Below are positions 50,632 through 60,871 of a DNA stretch of 64,000 bases, one piece after another (position 1 is the first letter of the stretch; each line of letters begins with the position of its first letter). Under the pieces are notes generated by a model, which was not told the origin of the DNA, did not search any database, and saw nothing but the letters and a program-made list of their open reading frames with translations. The position numbers and the translations under genes were made by a program. Location: assembly GCF_021412565.1 (NCBI RefSeq), contig NZ_JAKCLJ010000002.1, positions 124,001-188,000 of the forward strand, given 5' to 3'. The DNA is from Shewanella sp. AS1 (GTDB taxonomy: Bacteria > Pseudomonadota > Gammaproteobacteria > Enterobacterales > Shewanellaceae).

Positions 50632-53600
50632 CTATTTCAGCTCTTGCTCAAGCGCTCGCGCCACCGCATCTGGCGATCCCGTCTTACGGGCAAGCACTGA
50701 GTACATCACAGGGATCACTACCAGTGTAAAGAAGGTCGCCAGTATGATCCCCGACAGCACAACCACACCAATAACGAAACGTGTCTCGGCGCCAGCGCCT
50801 TTGGCTAGAACCAATGGAATGGCGCCCGCTGCCGTCGTGATACCTGTCATCAAAATGGGACGTAAACGCTGGCTGGAGGCGCGAATAATGGCATCATTGA
50901 AGGCGATCCCTTTATCTCGCAGCTGGTTGGCAAACTCAACGATCAAGATACCGTTCTTGGCCGCCAAGCCGACCAACATAATGATCCCTATCTGACTATA
51001 GATATTGAGGCTCTGCCCCGTCACCCATAGCCCTATCAGCGCACCTAAAGTCGCCAGCGGCACTGTCAGCATGATAACCATAGGGTGAATATAGCTTTCA
51101 AATTGCGCTGCCAACACTAAGAATACTATGCCAAGGGCCAGCAGGAACACGAAGTACATAGAACTACCCGACTCCTGATAATCCAGCGATTGCCCCTTAT
51201 AGCTGATCACCGCCTCTGCCGGTAGATAGATATGGGCAAGATGATTAAGATAGGTCAGCGCCTCACCTAGGCTATAGTCATCGGCAAGGTTTGCTTCTAA
51301 GGTAATAGAGCGCATCCGGTTGTAGCGATTCAGCTGGCTAGCATCGGCAAACTCTTCGACACTCACCAGGTTAGCCAGCGGGATCAACTGCTGACTTCTG
51401 TCAGAACGCACATAGATGTTAGCCAGATCGCTGGCAGTATTTTGGTTCTCGCGGTTGCCTTCGATGATCACATCATACTCTTCACCATCGCGCATGAAAG
51501 TGGTCACCAAACGTGAACCCAACATAGACTCCAGAGTACGGCCAATATGAGCAATAGACACCCCCAGATCGGCGGCGCGATCCCTGTCTATCACCACACG
51601 CAACTGAGGCTTAGTCTCTTGATAGTCATGATCAAGACCGATTAATTTAGGATTCTCTTTGGCTTTTTCGAGCATGATATCGCGCCATTTCGCCAGCTCT
51701 TCGTAGCTTGGGCCACCCAGTACAAACTGTACAGGCTTACCTATGCCGCGGCCAAATGCCTGGCGCATCACAGGGAAGGCTCTCACACCAGCAAGATCCG
51801 ATAGCCTTGCGCGTATATCATTGATGATTGCCGATGCAGGACGCCTCGTTGACCAATCTTCCAATACGATAATCGCCATACCGTTAGAGAAATCAGCACT
51901 GCGACCAAAACCACGGGGCGCACGGATCAATAGACGCTTGATCTCGCCGCTTTCAACGAGTGGCATTAAACGCGCTTCAATCTCATCCATATAGGGACTG
52001 ATAAATTCGAAGCTGGCCCCCTGAGGACCGTTCACCATCAAAAACATAGAGCCCCTATCCTCTTGCGGAGCAAACTCCTGAGGAACCTTGGTCATCAAAA
52101 AGCCACTGGCAAGCAGTGCCATTACCACTAAGCTGCTCACCAAGACGGGATGCTTCATCGACTTGGAAAGCAAAAGACCGTATGCGGCGATCAGCTTATC
52201 CATACCCGCATCGATGCGTTTCACTAGCCAAGGTTCTTGCCCAGTTGGCTTAAGCAGCTTAGAGCACATCATAGGGCTTAAGGTTAAGGCAACGAGACTG
52301 GAGAATATCACCGCCGCGCTCATCGCAACAGCAAACTCTTTAAACAGCTTGCCCAAATCGCCATCTAAGAAGGTGATCGGCATAAACACAGCTACCAGCA
52401 CCAAGGTGGTTGCTATGATAGCAAAGCCAACTTCACGGCCACCTAAAAACGCCGCTTTAAGGGGAGAGTCTCCCTCTTCGATGCGGCGGTGAATATTTTC
52501 TAGCATCACAATCGCATCATCGACCACCATACCGATGGCGAGGATCATGGCAAGCAAGGTTAGCAGGTTGATGGTATAACCCAGAGCATAGAGTACGATG
52601 AAGGTCGCCATCAGAGAAACCGGCACAGTGAGTGCGGGGATCAACATGGCACGCACGCTACCCAGGAACAGATAGATCACCACTATGACCAAAGACATAG
52701 CGATAAACAGGGTCTGATACACCTCGTTGATAGAGGCTTCGATAAAGACAGAACTGTCGTAGGAGCGCTTAATCTCCATGCCCGCCGGCAAGGTGGGGTT
52801 AATTTTATCAACAAGGGCGTTGGCCGCACGGGCCACATCCAGTGTATTGGCGGTCGATTGCTTGGAGACACCAAGGCCAATCATAGACTCGCCATTGCCT
52901 CTGAAGGTGATACGCTCCTCTTCTGAGCCTATCTCGACCTTGGCCACATCGCCAAGTTTGATCAGATACCCATCATCCCCTTCGGCCAGCACCAGCTCAT
53001 TAAAATCTTCCGCCGTCTTAAAGGTTCGCTCCAAACGTACAGTGAATTGTCTGTCTTTGGACTCTACCGAACCTGCTGGCAATTCAACGTTTTCGGAGCG
53101 TAGCACTTTCTCAATATCGGCAACGGTCAAATGCCTAGCCGCCAGCGCCTGACGGTCAATCCAGATCCGCATCGCATAGACTTTGCCGCCTCCGATACGG
53201 ATATTGGCCACACCGTCGATCACAGAGAATCTGTCCACAAGATAACGCCGTGCGTAATCGGTTAACTGCAGTGTCGTCATCTGATCTGACTGCAGGTTAA
53301 GCCACATAATCACTTCATCGCCGCCACTGGCTTTTTGTACCTCTGGGGGATCGGCTTCTTCCGGCAGGTTATTGAGCAAGCCTGAGATACGATCACGCAC
53401 ATCGTTGGCCGCAGCCTCGATATCACGCCCAACATCGAACTCTAAGGTAACAGAAGAGCGACCATCACGGCTGGAAGAGTTGATATTACGTATCCCCTCA
53501 ACGCCACTGATCCTATCCTCGACTAACTGAGTAATGCGGCTCTCGACAACCGCGGCGCTCGCCCCTCGATAGTTAGTTTCCACCGATACGATTGGCGGAT

Positions 53601-53721
53601 CTATGTTGGGATACTCCCTTAATGGCAACTTATCGAACGAGACTAAACCAAACGCAATTAAGAGCATGCTAATAACGGAAGCAAATACCGGCCGTTTTAC
53701 CGACAAATCCGTTAACATCAT
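50632..53721 (-). CDS. RND multidrug efflux transporter, HAE1 (AcrB-like)
   Basis: Inner-membrane proton-driven pump of 1029 residues with two repeats of one plus five membrane helices and large periplasmic loops. The N-terminus LSVKRPVFASVISMLLIAFG is typical, the proton-relay Asp pair is in GMVVDDAIVMLE near residue 405 and the Lys in GLAAKNGILIVEF near 935. It overlaps the upstream fusion-protein gene by 4 nt (ATGA). No outer-membrane factor is encoded next to it, so it presumably uses a TolC encoded elsewhere. The drugs exported cannot be read from sequence. Confidence 0.93.
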   Translation of the reverse strand: MMLTDLSVKRPVFASVISMLLIAFGLVSFDKLPLREYPNIDPPIVSVETNYRGASAAVVESRITQLVEDRISGVEGIRNINSSSRDGRSSVTLEFDVGRDIEAAANDVRDRISGLLNNLPEEADPPEVQKASGGDEVIMWLNLQSDQMTTLQLTDYARRYLVDRFSVIDGVANIRIGGGKVYAMRIWIDRQALAARHLTVADIEKVLRSENVELPAGSVESKDRQFTVRLERTFKTAEDFNELVLAEGDDGYLIKLGDVAKVEIGSEEERITFRGNGESMIGLGVSKQSTANTLDVARAANALVDKINPTLPAGMEIKRSYDSSVFIEASINEVYQTLFIAMSLVIVVIYLFLGSVRAMLIPALTVPVSLMATFIVLYALGYTINLLTLLAMILAIGMVVDDAIVMLENIHRRIEEGDSPLKAAFLGGREVGFAIIATTLVLVAVFMPITFLDGDLGKLFKEFAVAMSAAVIFSSLVALTLSPMMCSKLLKPTGQEPWLVKRIDAGMDKLIAAYGLLLSKSMKHPVLVSSLVVMALLASGFLMTKVPQEFAPQEDRGSMFLMVNGPQGASFEFISPYMDEIEARLMPLVESGEIKRLLIRAPRGFGRSADFSNGMAIIVLEDWSTRRPASAIINDIRARLSDLAGVRAFPVMRQAFGRGIGKPVQFVLGGPSYEELAKWRDIMLEKAKENPKLIGLDHDYQETKPQLRVVIDRDRAADLGVSIAHIGRTLESMLGSRLVTTFMRDGEEYDVIIEGNRENQNTASDLANIYVRSDRSQQLIPLANLVSVEEFADASQLNRYNRMRSITLEANLADDYSLGEALTYLNHLAHIYLPAEAVISYKGQSLDYQESGSSMYFVFLLALGIVFLVLAAQFESYIHPMVIMLTVPLATLGALIGLWVTGQSLNIYSQIGIIMLVGLAAKNGILIVEFANQLRDKGIAFNDAIIRASSQRLRPILMTGITTAAGAIPLVLAKGAGAETRFVIGVVVLSGIILATFFTLVVIPVMYSVLARKTGSPDAVARALEQELK

Positions 53722-54803
53722 ACGGTGGGACCCACCTTAGCCTGTTCGTTAAAGCTAAAATGCTCACTGGGCTGAGTGGTCACAGTATTGCCCGGGCGCA
53801 CTTTTAAGATCCCGCGGGTCACGATACGTTCGCCTATATTAATCCCATCTAAAATCTCGACCCAACCTCGCTTACGCAGCCCAATCTGCACCTGGCGACG
53901 TTCAATCACATCGTCGTCATTCACAAGATAGACAAAATGATTCTGCTGGATAGGAATAATTGCCGCTTCCGGGATAATCAAGGCATCACGGCTCTGTTTA
54001 ATCAGCTTTACCTTCATCAGCATGCCGGGTAGCAAACGTAAGTCCTTATTGGGGATCTCGGCGCGAACGATAACGGCGCGGGTGACAGGGTTAACGCGGC
54101 TATCGACCGAGACCACCTTGCCATTGAAAACCTGGTTATCAAATGCCACGGCACTGGCTTCGACAGATTTGCCTATTGCGATAGATTGCAAGAAACGCTC
54201 GGGAACCGAAAAGTCCAGTTTGATCACAGAGATATCATCCAGGGTCGTGATCACTGTGCCGGGCGTCACCAGACTGCCTAAACTCACTTGGCGCAAGCCA
54301 AGACGACCTGAAAATGGGGCTAGGATGTGGCGATCTTTTAAGGCAGACTCGGCCTGATCCAGCTCAGCCTTGGCGGTATCCATCAAGGTCTGTAATCTGT
54401 CACGCTCAAGTTCGGCAACGGTTTGGCTGGTGACCAGTGAACTGATACGGGCCAGTTCACGCTTATGGTCGTTCATCTGTACGCTGGCGACTCTGACCCT
54501 GGCAAGTTGCTCCCTATCCTGCAGACGAACTAACATGCGCCCTTTCTCGACTATGTCGCCATCATCGAAATTCAACTCGGTCACCATATCGGTCACTTTC
54601 GGGGTAATTGAAACAGATTCGTTCGCCTTGGCAGTCCCCAATGCCTCGACTTCATCACGAATGGGCTGCATTTCCGCGATGGAAACCACCACATTTGGGG
54701 TCACGGCAGATCTCGAGGGGGAAGGTTTATTTTCTTGATTTATATAAAAATAATAACCAGTTGCGGCAGCAACTAATATTGCTATTGTTATAGTTTTTTT
54801 CAT
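53718..54803 (-). CDS. RND efflux periplasmic adaptor (membrane fusion protein)
   Basis: Links the RND pump to an outer-membrane channel. It has 361 residues from the ATG at 54803, which begins an N-terminal anchor (MKKTITIAILVAAATGYYFYI); an ATG 15 nt earlier is possible. A lipoyl-like half-motif (ESVSITPKVTDMVTELNFDDGDIVEKGRM region, about 68-97), a short coiled-coil (about 98-150), the second lipoyl half (LAPFSGRLGLRQV) and a beta-barrel with LLPGMLMKVKL follow in order. It is the first gene of a two-gene unit with the pump. Confidence 0.9.
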   Translation of the reverse strand: MKKTITIAILVAAATGYYFYINQENKPSPSRSAVTPNVVVSIAEMQPIRDEVEALGTAKANESVSITPKVTDMVTELNFDDGDIVEKGRMLVRLQDREQLARVRVASVQMNDHKRELARISSLVTSQTVAELERDRLQTLMDTAKAELDQAESALKDRHILAPFSGRLGLRQVSLGSLVTPGTVITTLDDISVIKLDFSVPERFLQSIAIGKSVEASAVAFDNQVFNGKVVSVDSRVNPVTRAVIVRAEIPNKDLRLLPGMLMKVKLIKQSRDALIIPEAAIIPIQQNHFVYLVNDDDVIERRQVQIGLRKRGWVEILDGINIGERIVTRGILKVRPGNTVTTQPSEHFSFNEQAKVGPTV

Positions 54804-54935
54804 CAATGGTCCAATCATCGAGTTTTATTATCAGTAGTTTACCTTGTAAAACCTCCTCATCAAGGCGTTTTACTTTTCCTTACAATATTAACAACCCCAC
54901 TACAAATGTGTGCTTGTTGGCGAATTTCCCCTTTA

Positions 54936-57332
54936 TTATCCAAATCGGGAAAAGCTCTCTTGCTTCTCAATCACCTCAAGCAGCTGCGCCCAGTTCAATG
55001 CGCCATGCATAAAATACCCCTGACCGTAATCGCAGCCGAAGTTTTGCATTCTCTGGTATTGCTCATGGGTCTCAATACCTTCTGCCACCGTTTGAATATT
55101 TAAGGTTTTGGCCAATTTAATGATGGTTTCTAGGGTGATTTGATTATCTATCGCCATATCCATGTAGCGAACGAAGGCGCGATCGATTTTTATCAGGTTA
55201 AAGTTCATCTGATGCAAAGACTTTAGTGAAGAGCAACTGGTGCCAAAGTCATCGAGCGCAATCGATAGCCCTAAATTTTGCTGACGGGAAAGCGTCTGCT
55301 TGACTTCATCTTGTAATGCACTCAAAACCTGCTCTTTGACCTCAATCCCCATCAAAGAGAGTAACGGCTGATTGTTGCAATATTTAGACTCCAATAAACT
55401 GAGCAATTTAGTCGAGTTAAGACCGCTGCCAGAGAGATTGACGTTTAACCTGAACGCTTTGGGCAATGCACTTTGATATTCACTGAGCAGCTCAGACACA
55501 GTCTCGACCACATAACAATCCAGCTGCTGCAGTGCGCCATTACGCTCGCAGGCGGCAATGAACTGCATAGGCATGAGTGGGCCTAACTTAGGGTGTTGCC
55601 AGCGAACAAGGGCTTCTGCGCCGATCACTCTATCACTTTTTAGCTGATAAATTGGCTGAAATTCGAGATAAAACTCCCTACCTGCAATTGCCTGATTAAA
55701 GTCGTCACTAAAGGAGGCGAGCAGGAGTTCATCCGGCGCCCCATCATGCACATAGACCCTATTGCCCCCTAACTGTTTGGCTTTTTGCATCGCTTCATCG
55801 GCCAACATCAGCAGCCCATTGGGCGAGATATCGATTGCGCCGCAGTTTGCGATACCTATGCTCACTGATGTCTTAACTGCGATGCCACTTAGGTTGATCG
55901 GTTGCTCGAACAAGTCCAGTAGCCTGTTGGCAACCTCCAGAGACAACTTTGGCTCGGCCATGTTATCGAGTAAAATCGCAAATTGATCTTGGCGCAGATG
56001 GCACACAGACTCCAGCTGCCCCAGCCCCAGCCCCAGACGCACAGCCACCGCTTTAAGCAGTTCATCCCCTAAGTGATGGCCATAGGTATCGTTGATCAAT
56101 TTAAAATGATCTATATCCAGATATAAGAGTGAAATGCCACTTAGATTATCATCTATAGCTTGTTGCTTAAGCGTACTTTTAACCCTGTTGCAGGCCTGAG
56201 CAATTCTGTCGAAGAGCAAGGGGCGATTGGCGAGCCCAGTCAATGGGTGATGTAAAGCAATCTCTTCCGAACGCGACTTAAGGTTCATTCTCTCGATGGC
56301 ATTACAGATATGCTTGGCAGCAAAGATCAACAGCTGCTTATCTTTGGTCTGAAACAGATAGTTGTCGTCATAGCTTTGTACAACCACTATGCCCTTAAAG
56401 TGCTCATGGCCAAAAGGGATCCCCAACCAGCTCCTAGGCAGCTCCCCCAACACCTGAACTTGCCCTGCCGCCACCATACGCTTTAGCTCGGCCTTATCGG
56501 CCAGCAAGGGTTGGTTTTTGAGTAACACATAGCCTGTGACACTTAAAAAGTGAGGGTCGATGGTATAGTAAGTATTGTGCGCTATCTCATCAAACTCATC
56601 CACATGATAGGGAAAACACAGGCGCTGGCCGGTATTGTCCAGCAGCGCGATATAGAAGTTTTTAGCAAAGATTAGCCGGGAAATACACAGATGCAGACGA
56701 TGATAGAAAGTCGGTAAATCATGGGTTTCAAATATCAGCTCGGCTATCTCGAACAACACATCCTGGATCTTGCAGCTGTATTCTAACTCTTCGATGGTTT
56801 GCTGCAGTTTGACCACAGATTTTGCCTTATGGATTTTCATGGCTGTGATGGAAGCCAGCGCAAACAGGGTGCGCTCATGCTGCTCATTATAAAAATTTTT
56901 CTTTGGATGTTCTGTGTCTATCACCCCCACCACTTCACCATCGATAAGCATGGGCACCGCCAGTTCGGACAATCTAGGCGCATCATCCACAATGTAATTG
57001 GGATAAAGCCGGGTATCAGGGATCCGTAATGGCTGCTTGCGTTTCGCCGCCTCACCCACAACCCCTTCACCTAACTTAAGTTCAATCGGGGATAAGATCT
57101 CAAAGCCTTTCGGGTTCTTGGCGCCATAGCTGGCCCGTTGGATCAACATGCCGCGTTGCTGATCCAGCAGATAGACCACCACGTCATCAAATCCCATCTG
57201 CGCAACCACGTTCTGCGCCAGATGCCACAGGATATTATCGACACCCTGCAGGGATAGCATATCGATAGCAAATTCACTGACAATTTTTAGGTACTTGGCT
57301 TCGATATCCTGAAGGTGAAACTTAGAAGGCAT
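54936..57332 (-). CDS. GAF-GAF-GGDEF-EAL protein, probable c-di-GMP phosphodiesterase
   Basis: Soluble signalling protein of 798 residues. A GAF domain lies at about 15-165 and a second GAF-like domain at about 190-345, with a degenerate GGDEF domain at about 360-520 and EAL at about 530-790. The cyclase signature reads RQDQF, so cyclase activity is not expected. The EAL domain keeps EALVRW, Asn in LNVNLSG, IEVKE in place of LEITE, DDFGT, KIDRAF and AEGIETHEQ, so phosphodiesterase activity is likely although DDFGTS replaces DDFGTG. It stands alone between the efflux operon and bamC. Confidence 0.88.
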   Translation of the reverse strand: MPSKFHLQDIEAKYLKIVSEFAIDMLSLQGVDNILWHLAQNVVAQMGFDDVVVYLLDQQRGMLIQRASYGAKNPKGFEILSPIELKLGEGVVGEAAKRKQPLRIPDTRLYPNYIVDDAPRLSELAVPMLIDGEVVGVIDTEHPKKNFYNEQHERTLFALASITAMKIHKAKSVVKLQQTIEELEYSCKIQDVLFEIAELIFETHDLPTFYHRLHLCISRLIFAKNFYIALLDNTGQRLCFPYHVDEFDEIAHNTYYTIDPHFLSVTGYVLLKNQPLLADKAELKRMVAAGQVQVLGELPRSWLGIPFGHEHFKGIVVVQSYDDNYLFQTKDKQLLIFAAKHICNAIERMNLKSRSEEIALHHPLTGLANRPLLFDRIAQACNRVKSTLKQQAIDDNLSGISLLYLDIDHFKLINDTYGHHLGDELLKAVAVRLGLGLGQLESVCHLRQDQFAILLDNMAEPKLSLEVANRLLDLFEQPINLSGIAVKTSVSIGIANCGAIDISPNGLLMLADEAMQKAKQLGGNRVYVHDGAPDELLLASFSDDFNQAIAGREFYLEFQPIYQLKSDRVIGAEALVRWQHPKLGPLMPMQFIAACERNGALQQLDCYVVETVSELLSEYQSALPKAFRLNVNLSGSGLNSTKLLSLLESKYCNNQPLLSLMGIEVKEQVLSALQDEVKQTLSRQQNLGLSIALDDFGTSCSSLKSLHQMNFNLIKIDRAFVRYMDMAIDNQITLETIIKLAKTLNIQTVAEGIETHEQYQRMQNFGCDYGQGYFMHGALNWAQLLEVIEKQESFSRFG

Positions 57333-57414
57333 CTAACCTCCATTACAGAATTTCTGGCAGAATGCCATCTGCTAACTATAGTCAGTGGTGATAATTTTAC
57401 TTAATTTGGGGTAC

Positions 57415-57444
57415 AAAAAAGGAGGCGAATTACGCCTCCTTTTC
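57415..57444. terminator. Terminator after bamC
   Basis: GGAGGCG pairs with CGCCTCC, preceded by six A and followed by T residues, so it can act for bamC (minus strand). Confidence 0.9.
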
Positions 57445-57461
57445 GCTTCTAACTGAACCGA

Positions 57462-58586
57462 TTATCGCACCTTGCGATCCTCTTTCATCAGTTCGGCAAG
57501 ACCGTTATAGATCTCTTCAACTGTCTCGTTCTCCAGCGGCTCATCCGCGATGTCGTGAAGATAGATACGCGTCTTATTGGCTTTGTCCTCTTTATCTTCT
57601 TCAACCAGAAGACGATAAGCGCCCTTCTTCAATGGCAGCTGCTTATCGTTCCACAAAGAGCTCCAGAAACCGGAATCTTCGTTGACACTGATATAATACA
57701 GCCCTTTGTTGCTGTCCATGTCGACAATTTCAAATCCCATCTCAGGCAGAACCAGACGCAGACGATCCCAGCTACGCTTGTAAGGTGCCAGGGCTAACCA
57801 GTAGCTCGACTCTGACTGCGCCTCATCTTCCACTTCAGGCGCCTTAACCAGCTCCACTTCGATCCCCAGGCTTTCACGAATTCGCTTGGCCTTGATCATC
57901 TGCTCACGCTTCACGCTCATGTAAGCAATGGTGCTGTTTAAGATATCAACGGTAAAACGGCGTTTATCTTCGCCACTGAGCGACACATCCTGAGACTCAC
58001 CATTGTAGGACTCCTGGTGATCGATTAGCTCAATCTCCAGATTACCACTGCGGCCATGGGGACGGACATTCACGGTAAAGCGATAACGTTGGCGTACTGT
58101 GTACACATCGTCACTGCCAAAGAAATGGGTGTCTAACACATCCTCATTTTCGATCCAGTCTGTCTCTATAATGCCGGCGTCATAGTCTTCTTTGACTATA
58201 TCAATAGGCTTACTGTTGAGATAATTGGTTAAAATGGTAAACATCTCTTGGCGTAAATCGACCTCATTGTCGATCGTCTCAACAATGATCTTGATACTGT
58301 CACTGGACTCTTCAACATGCGTCCCTTCCGCCATGGGCAAAATTTGCAGCGGCGGGCGGATATCCAAATTTTTCCCCACAGAACGGCTATCGGCCTTGTC
58401 GCCAAGCTCAGGGATCGCATACTCGTTACTGTATTGAGGCTCATTCAAATCGGCGGGAATAACCAATTTAGGCTGGGCGGCTAACGAAACATACTCATCA
58501 GTACCATTAGCCTGGCGTCGCTCCAGGGGTGAACTACATGCAGAAACTGCTGCAATCAACAAAATCGGTGTTACTTGCTTTAGCAT
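57462..58586 (-). CDS. bamC: Outer membrane protein assembly lipoprotein BamC
   Basis: Lipoprotein subunit of the Bam complex that inserts beta-barrel proteins. It has 374 residues, with a lipobox giving lipidated Cys17 (AVSACSS). An unstructured N-terminal segment is followed by two helix-grip domains at about 100-225 and 255-370 (YWLALAPYKRSWDRLRLVLPEMGFEIVD). It is 3 nt downstream of dapA, the same order as in E. coli. Confidence 0.93.
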   Translation of the reverse strand: MLKQVTPILLIAAVSACSSPLERRQANGTDEYVSLAAQPKLVIPADLNEPQYSNEYAIPELGDKADSRSVGKNLDIRPPLQILPMAEGTHVEESSDSIKIIVETIDNEVDLRQEMFTILTNYLNSKPIDIVKEDYDAGIIETDWIENEDVLDTHFFGSDDVYTVRQRYRFTVNVRPHGRSGNLEIELIDHQESYNGESQDVSLSGEDKRRFTVDILNSTIAYMSVKREQMIKAKRIRESLGIEVELVKAPEVEDEAQSESSYWLALAPYKRSWDRLRLVLPEMGFEIVDMDSNKGLYYISVNEDSGFWSSLWNDKQLPLKKGAYRLLVEEDKEDKANKTRIYLHDIADEPLENETVEEIYNGLAELMKEDRKVR

Positions 58587-58589
58587 TTA

Positions 58590-59474
58590 TTATTGGACCT
58601 CTATTCGGGCTTTTTTCATCGCTTCTAGCAACAGACCATGGTATTCGGGTGAAAGTTCCGTAAGGGGTAAACGAATATGACCGTTTTTAATTAACCCCAT
58701 ACGATGGGCGGCCCATTTCACCGGGATAGGATTCGCCTCACAAAACAGTGCAGTGTAAAGTTGCACAATGTCCGCTTCAGCGGCCAAAGCAGCCTTATCA
58801 TCACCGCTAAGCGCCGCACGGCACATAGCTTTAAACTCTTTCGGCACTATGTTGTTAGCAACCGAGATCACCCCATCGCCGCCTAGCAGCATAAACTCAC
58901 GGGCTGTCGCATCATCGCCACTAAAGAGTTTAAAATCATTACCACACAGTTCACGCAGACGCTTTACACGGCTCAGATCGCCAGTCGCTTCTTTCACCCC
59001 AATAATATTGGGGACTTCGACCAATCTGGCGACAGTTTCAGGCAACATGTCGACCGAGGTACGGCCAGGCACGTTATAAAGGATCTGCGGAATATCCGTG
59101 GCGTTGGCCACTGCAGTGTAATGGGCCACCAAGCCGTTTGGTGTGGGTTTGTTGTAATAAGGTGTGACGCCGAGCATAGCGGCTACGCCAAGGTTTGACT
59201 GCGCCTTGGTCAACTCGATCGCTTCTGCCGTTGCGTTCGCGCCGTTACCACCGATCACAGGTACACGACCAGCGGCAAATTTCACTGTATGGGACACAAC
59301 CTCAATATGTTCTGACATGGGTAAGGTTGCAGATTCACCCGTCGTACCGACGGCAACAATACCATCTGTTCCTTGCTGGATATGGTATTCAACCAATTGT
59401 TCAAGACTTGCATAATCAACCGAGCCATCACTATTCATAGGTGTGATTAAGGCTACAATGCTTCCGTTTATCAT
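58590..59474 (-). CDS. dapA: 4-hydroxy-tetrahydrodipicolinate synthase
   Basis: Condenses pyruvate and aspartate semialdehyde in lysine and diaminopimelate synthesis. It has 294 residues. Catalytic residues are Thr44-Thr45 ([10 protein letters not shown]), Tyr133 and Arg138 (YNVPGRTS) and Schiff-base Lys161 (IIGVKEATG). It is first in the dapA-bamC unit and divergent from gcvR across a 238-nt spacer in which I see no riboswitch. Confidence 0.97.
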   Translation of the reverse strand: MINGSIVALITPMNSDGSVDYASLEQLVEYHIQQGTDGIVAVGTTGESATLPMSEHIEVVSHTVKFAAGRVPVIGGNGANATAEAIELTKAQSNLGVAAMLGVTPYYNKPTPNGLVAHYTAVANATDIPQILYNVPGRTSVDMLPETVARLVEVPNIIGVKEATGDLSRVKRLRELCGNDFKLFSGDDATAREFMLLGGDGVISVANNIVPKEFKAMCRAALSGDDKAALAAEADIVQLYTALFCEANPIPVKWAAHRMGLIKNGHIRLPLTELSPEYHGLLLEAMKKARIEVQ

Positions 59475-59712
59475 GTGATTTCCCCAGGTGTTCAGGATTC
59501 GCTATGGTACTGATGCTCAGTGGTAAACACAAGCATAACGACATAGAGAGATGAATAAAGCCATATCCTTAAATGCTACCTATTTATGCCTCAGTTTATC
59601 AAGACGGGGATCGCAAAATGACTCACATGTGTTAGCATAACGTTCTTCAAAAACATCTGTTTGTCTTGATGTTTATTTACAGCGATACAAACGCAACATT
59701 CAGGGGAATTTC

Positions 59713-60279
59713 ATGTCCAATCATCTTGTCGTCACGGCTCTGGGTACAGATCGTCCAGGTATCGTGAGTCAGTTTGCAAAACTTGCCAACGACTGCGACT
59801 GCGACATAGTCGACAGCAAAATGGCAATTTACGGCAATGAATTTACCTTAATCATGATGCTCTCAGGCGCCTGGGCATCCATTACAAAAATAGAAACCCT
59901 TTTGCCCCCTTTAAGTGTGGAGCTGGGTCTACTAACGGTAATGAAGCGCACCTCAAAGCATACTCCACCCAATTTTGTATCTAGATTATTGCTTAACCTG
60001 AACGGTAAAGATCAGCGCGGAACCATGGGGCGCCTGACGAAATTTTTGGCCGACCGTTCACTGGATCTGGGCGCCGTGCGCTCCCATGCAGAGGAGAGCG
60101 TCGATGGCCAGCCCATGCAAAATGTCTCGCTGACCATCAATGTGCCAGAAAAAGTCGATATCACTAAACTGGAGCTCTCCCTTAAAGAACTTGCCCAGGA
60201 GATGGAGCTCAGCTGTACTATCGAGAGAATGCAAGGCACCAATCTGCTAACCTCAGACGCAGCCAAACTCGAACCCTAA
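59713..60279 (+). CDS. gcvR: Glycine cleavage system regulator GcvR (ACT-domain protein)
   Basis: In E. coli, GcvR binds GcvA and glycine to control the glycine cleavage operon; it does not bind DNA itself. The 188-residue protein has two ACT domains, at about 4-75 (VVTALGTDRPGIVSQFAKLANDC) and 90-170 (LLNLNGKDQRGTMGRLTKFLADRSLDLGAV). GGGGAA precedes the ATG. It is divergent from dapA and lies 28 nt ahead of bcp, the same arrangement as in E. coli. Confidence 0.9.
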   Translation: MSNHLVVTALGTDRPGIVSQFAKLANDCDCDIVDSKMAIYGNEFTLIMMLSGAWASITKIETLLPPLSVELGLLTVMKRTSKHTPPNFVSRLLLNLNGKDQRGTMGRLTKFLADRSLDLGAVRSHAEESVDGQPMQNVSLTINVPEKVDITKLELSLKELAQEMELSCTIERMQGTNLLTSDAAKLEP

Positions 60280-60307
60280 AGATAAACAGGAAAACAAAGG
60301 AATTAGG

Positions 60308-60778
60308 ATGAAAACCTTAACTACAGGTGATCAGGCACCGCTCTTTACACTACAGAATCAAGACGGCGCGTCTACCTCGTTAAAAGAGGCGCTACAAAAG
60401 GGCCCGGTGTTAGTCTATTTCTACCCCAAAGCCCTAACACCTGGATGCACAGTGCAGGCCTGCGGACTGCGTGACAGCCAAAATGCACTCAATGAGCTTA
60501 ATGTTACTGTCTTTGGGATCAGCCCAGATCCTGTGGCAAAACTGAACCGATTTACCGATAAACATCAGCTCAATTTCTCATTGCTCAGCGATGAAGACCA
60601 TAGTGTTGCCGATGCCTTTGGTGTGTGGGGCGAGAAGAAGTTCATGGGCAAGATCTACGATGGTATCCATCGCCTCAGCTTTCTCGTAGGTCAGGATGGC
60701 AAAGTTGCCCACGTGTTTGATAAGTTTAAGACCAAAGATCATCACCAAGTCGTATTAGATTACCTTGAATCAAATTGA
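60308..60778 (+). CDS. bcp: Thioredoxin-dependent peroxiredoxin Bcp
   Basis: Reduces peroxides and protects against oxidative stress. It has 156 residues of the BCP/PrxQ type, with peroxidatic Cys47 in LTPGCTVQAC and a resolving Cys52 five residues on. The remaining conserved parts, such as VLVYFYPKA and GISPDPVAKLNRFTDKH, are intact. It is downstream of gcvR and probably co-transcribed. Confidence 0.95.
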   Translation: MKTLTTGDQAPLFTLQNQDGASTSLKEALQKGPVLVYFYPKALTPGCTVQACGLRDSQNALNELNVTVFGISPDPVAKLNRFTDKHQLNFSLLSDEDHSVADAFGVWGEKKFMGKIYDGIHRLSFLVGQDGKVAHVFDKFKTKDHHQVVLDYLESN

Positions 60779-60803
60779 TCTAAAATCCAGGTAATAAGCA
60801 ACA

Positions 60804-60840
60804 GATAACAAAAAGCCAGCATAGCTGGCTTTTTGTTATC
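60804..60840. terminator. Perfect 17-bp bidirectional terminator between bcp and perM
   Basis: Exact inverted arms at 60804-60820 and 60824-60840 (GATAACAAAAAGCCAGC with its complement) around ATA. It serves two convergent genes. Confidence 0.95.
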
Positions 60841-60871
60841 AATAAATTTGACTCAATCGACTACGAGATAA

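Noticed and set aside
59475..59712. Lysine or glycine riboswitch between dapA and gcvR
   Set aside because: No conserved aptamer features were visible, and the space is short for two divergent promoters plus an aptamer.
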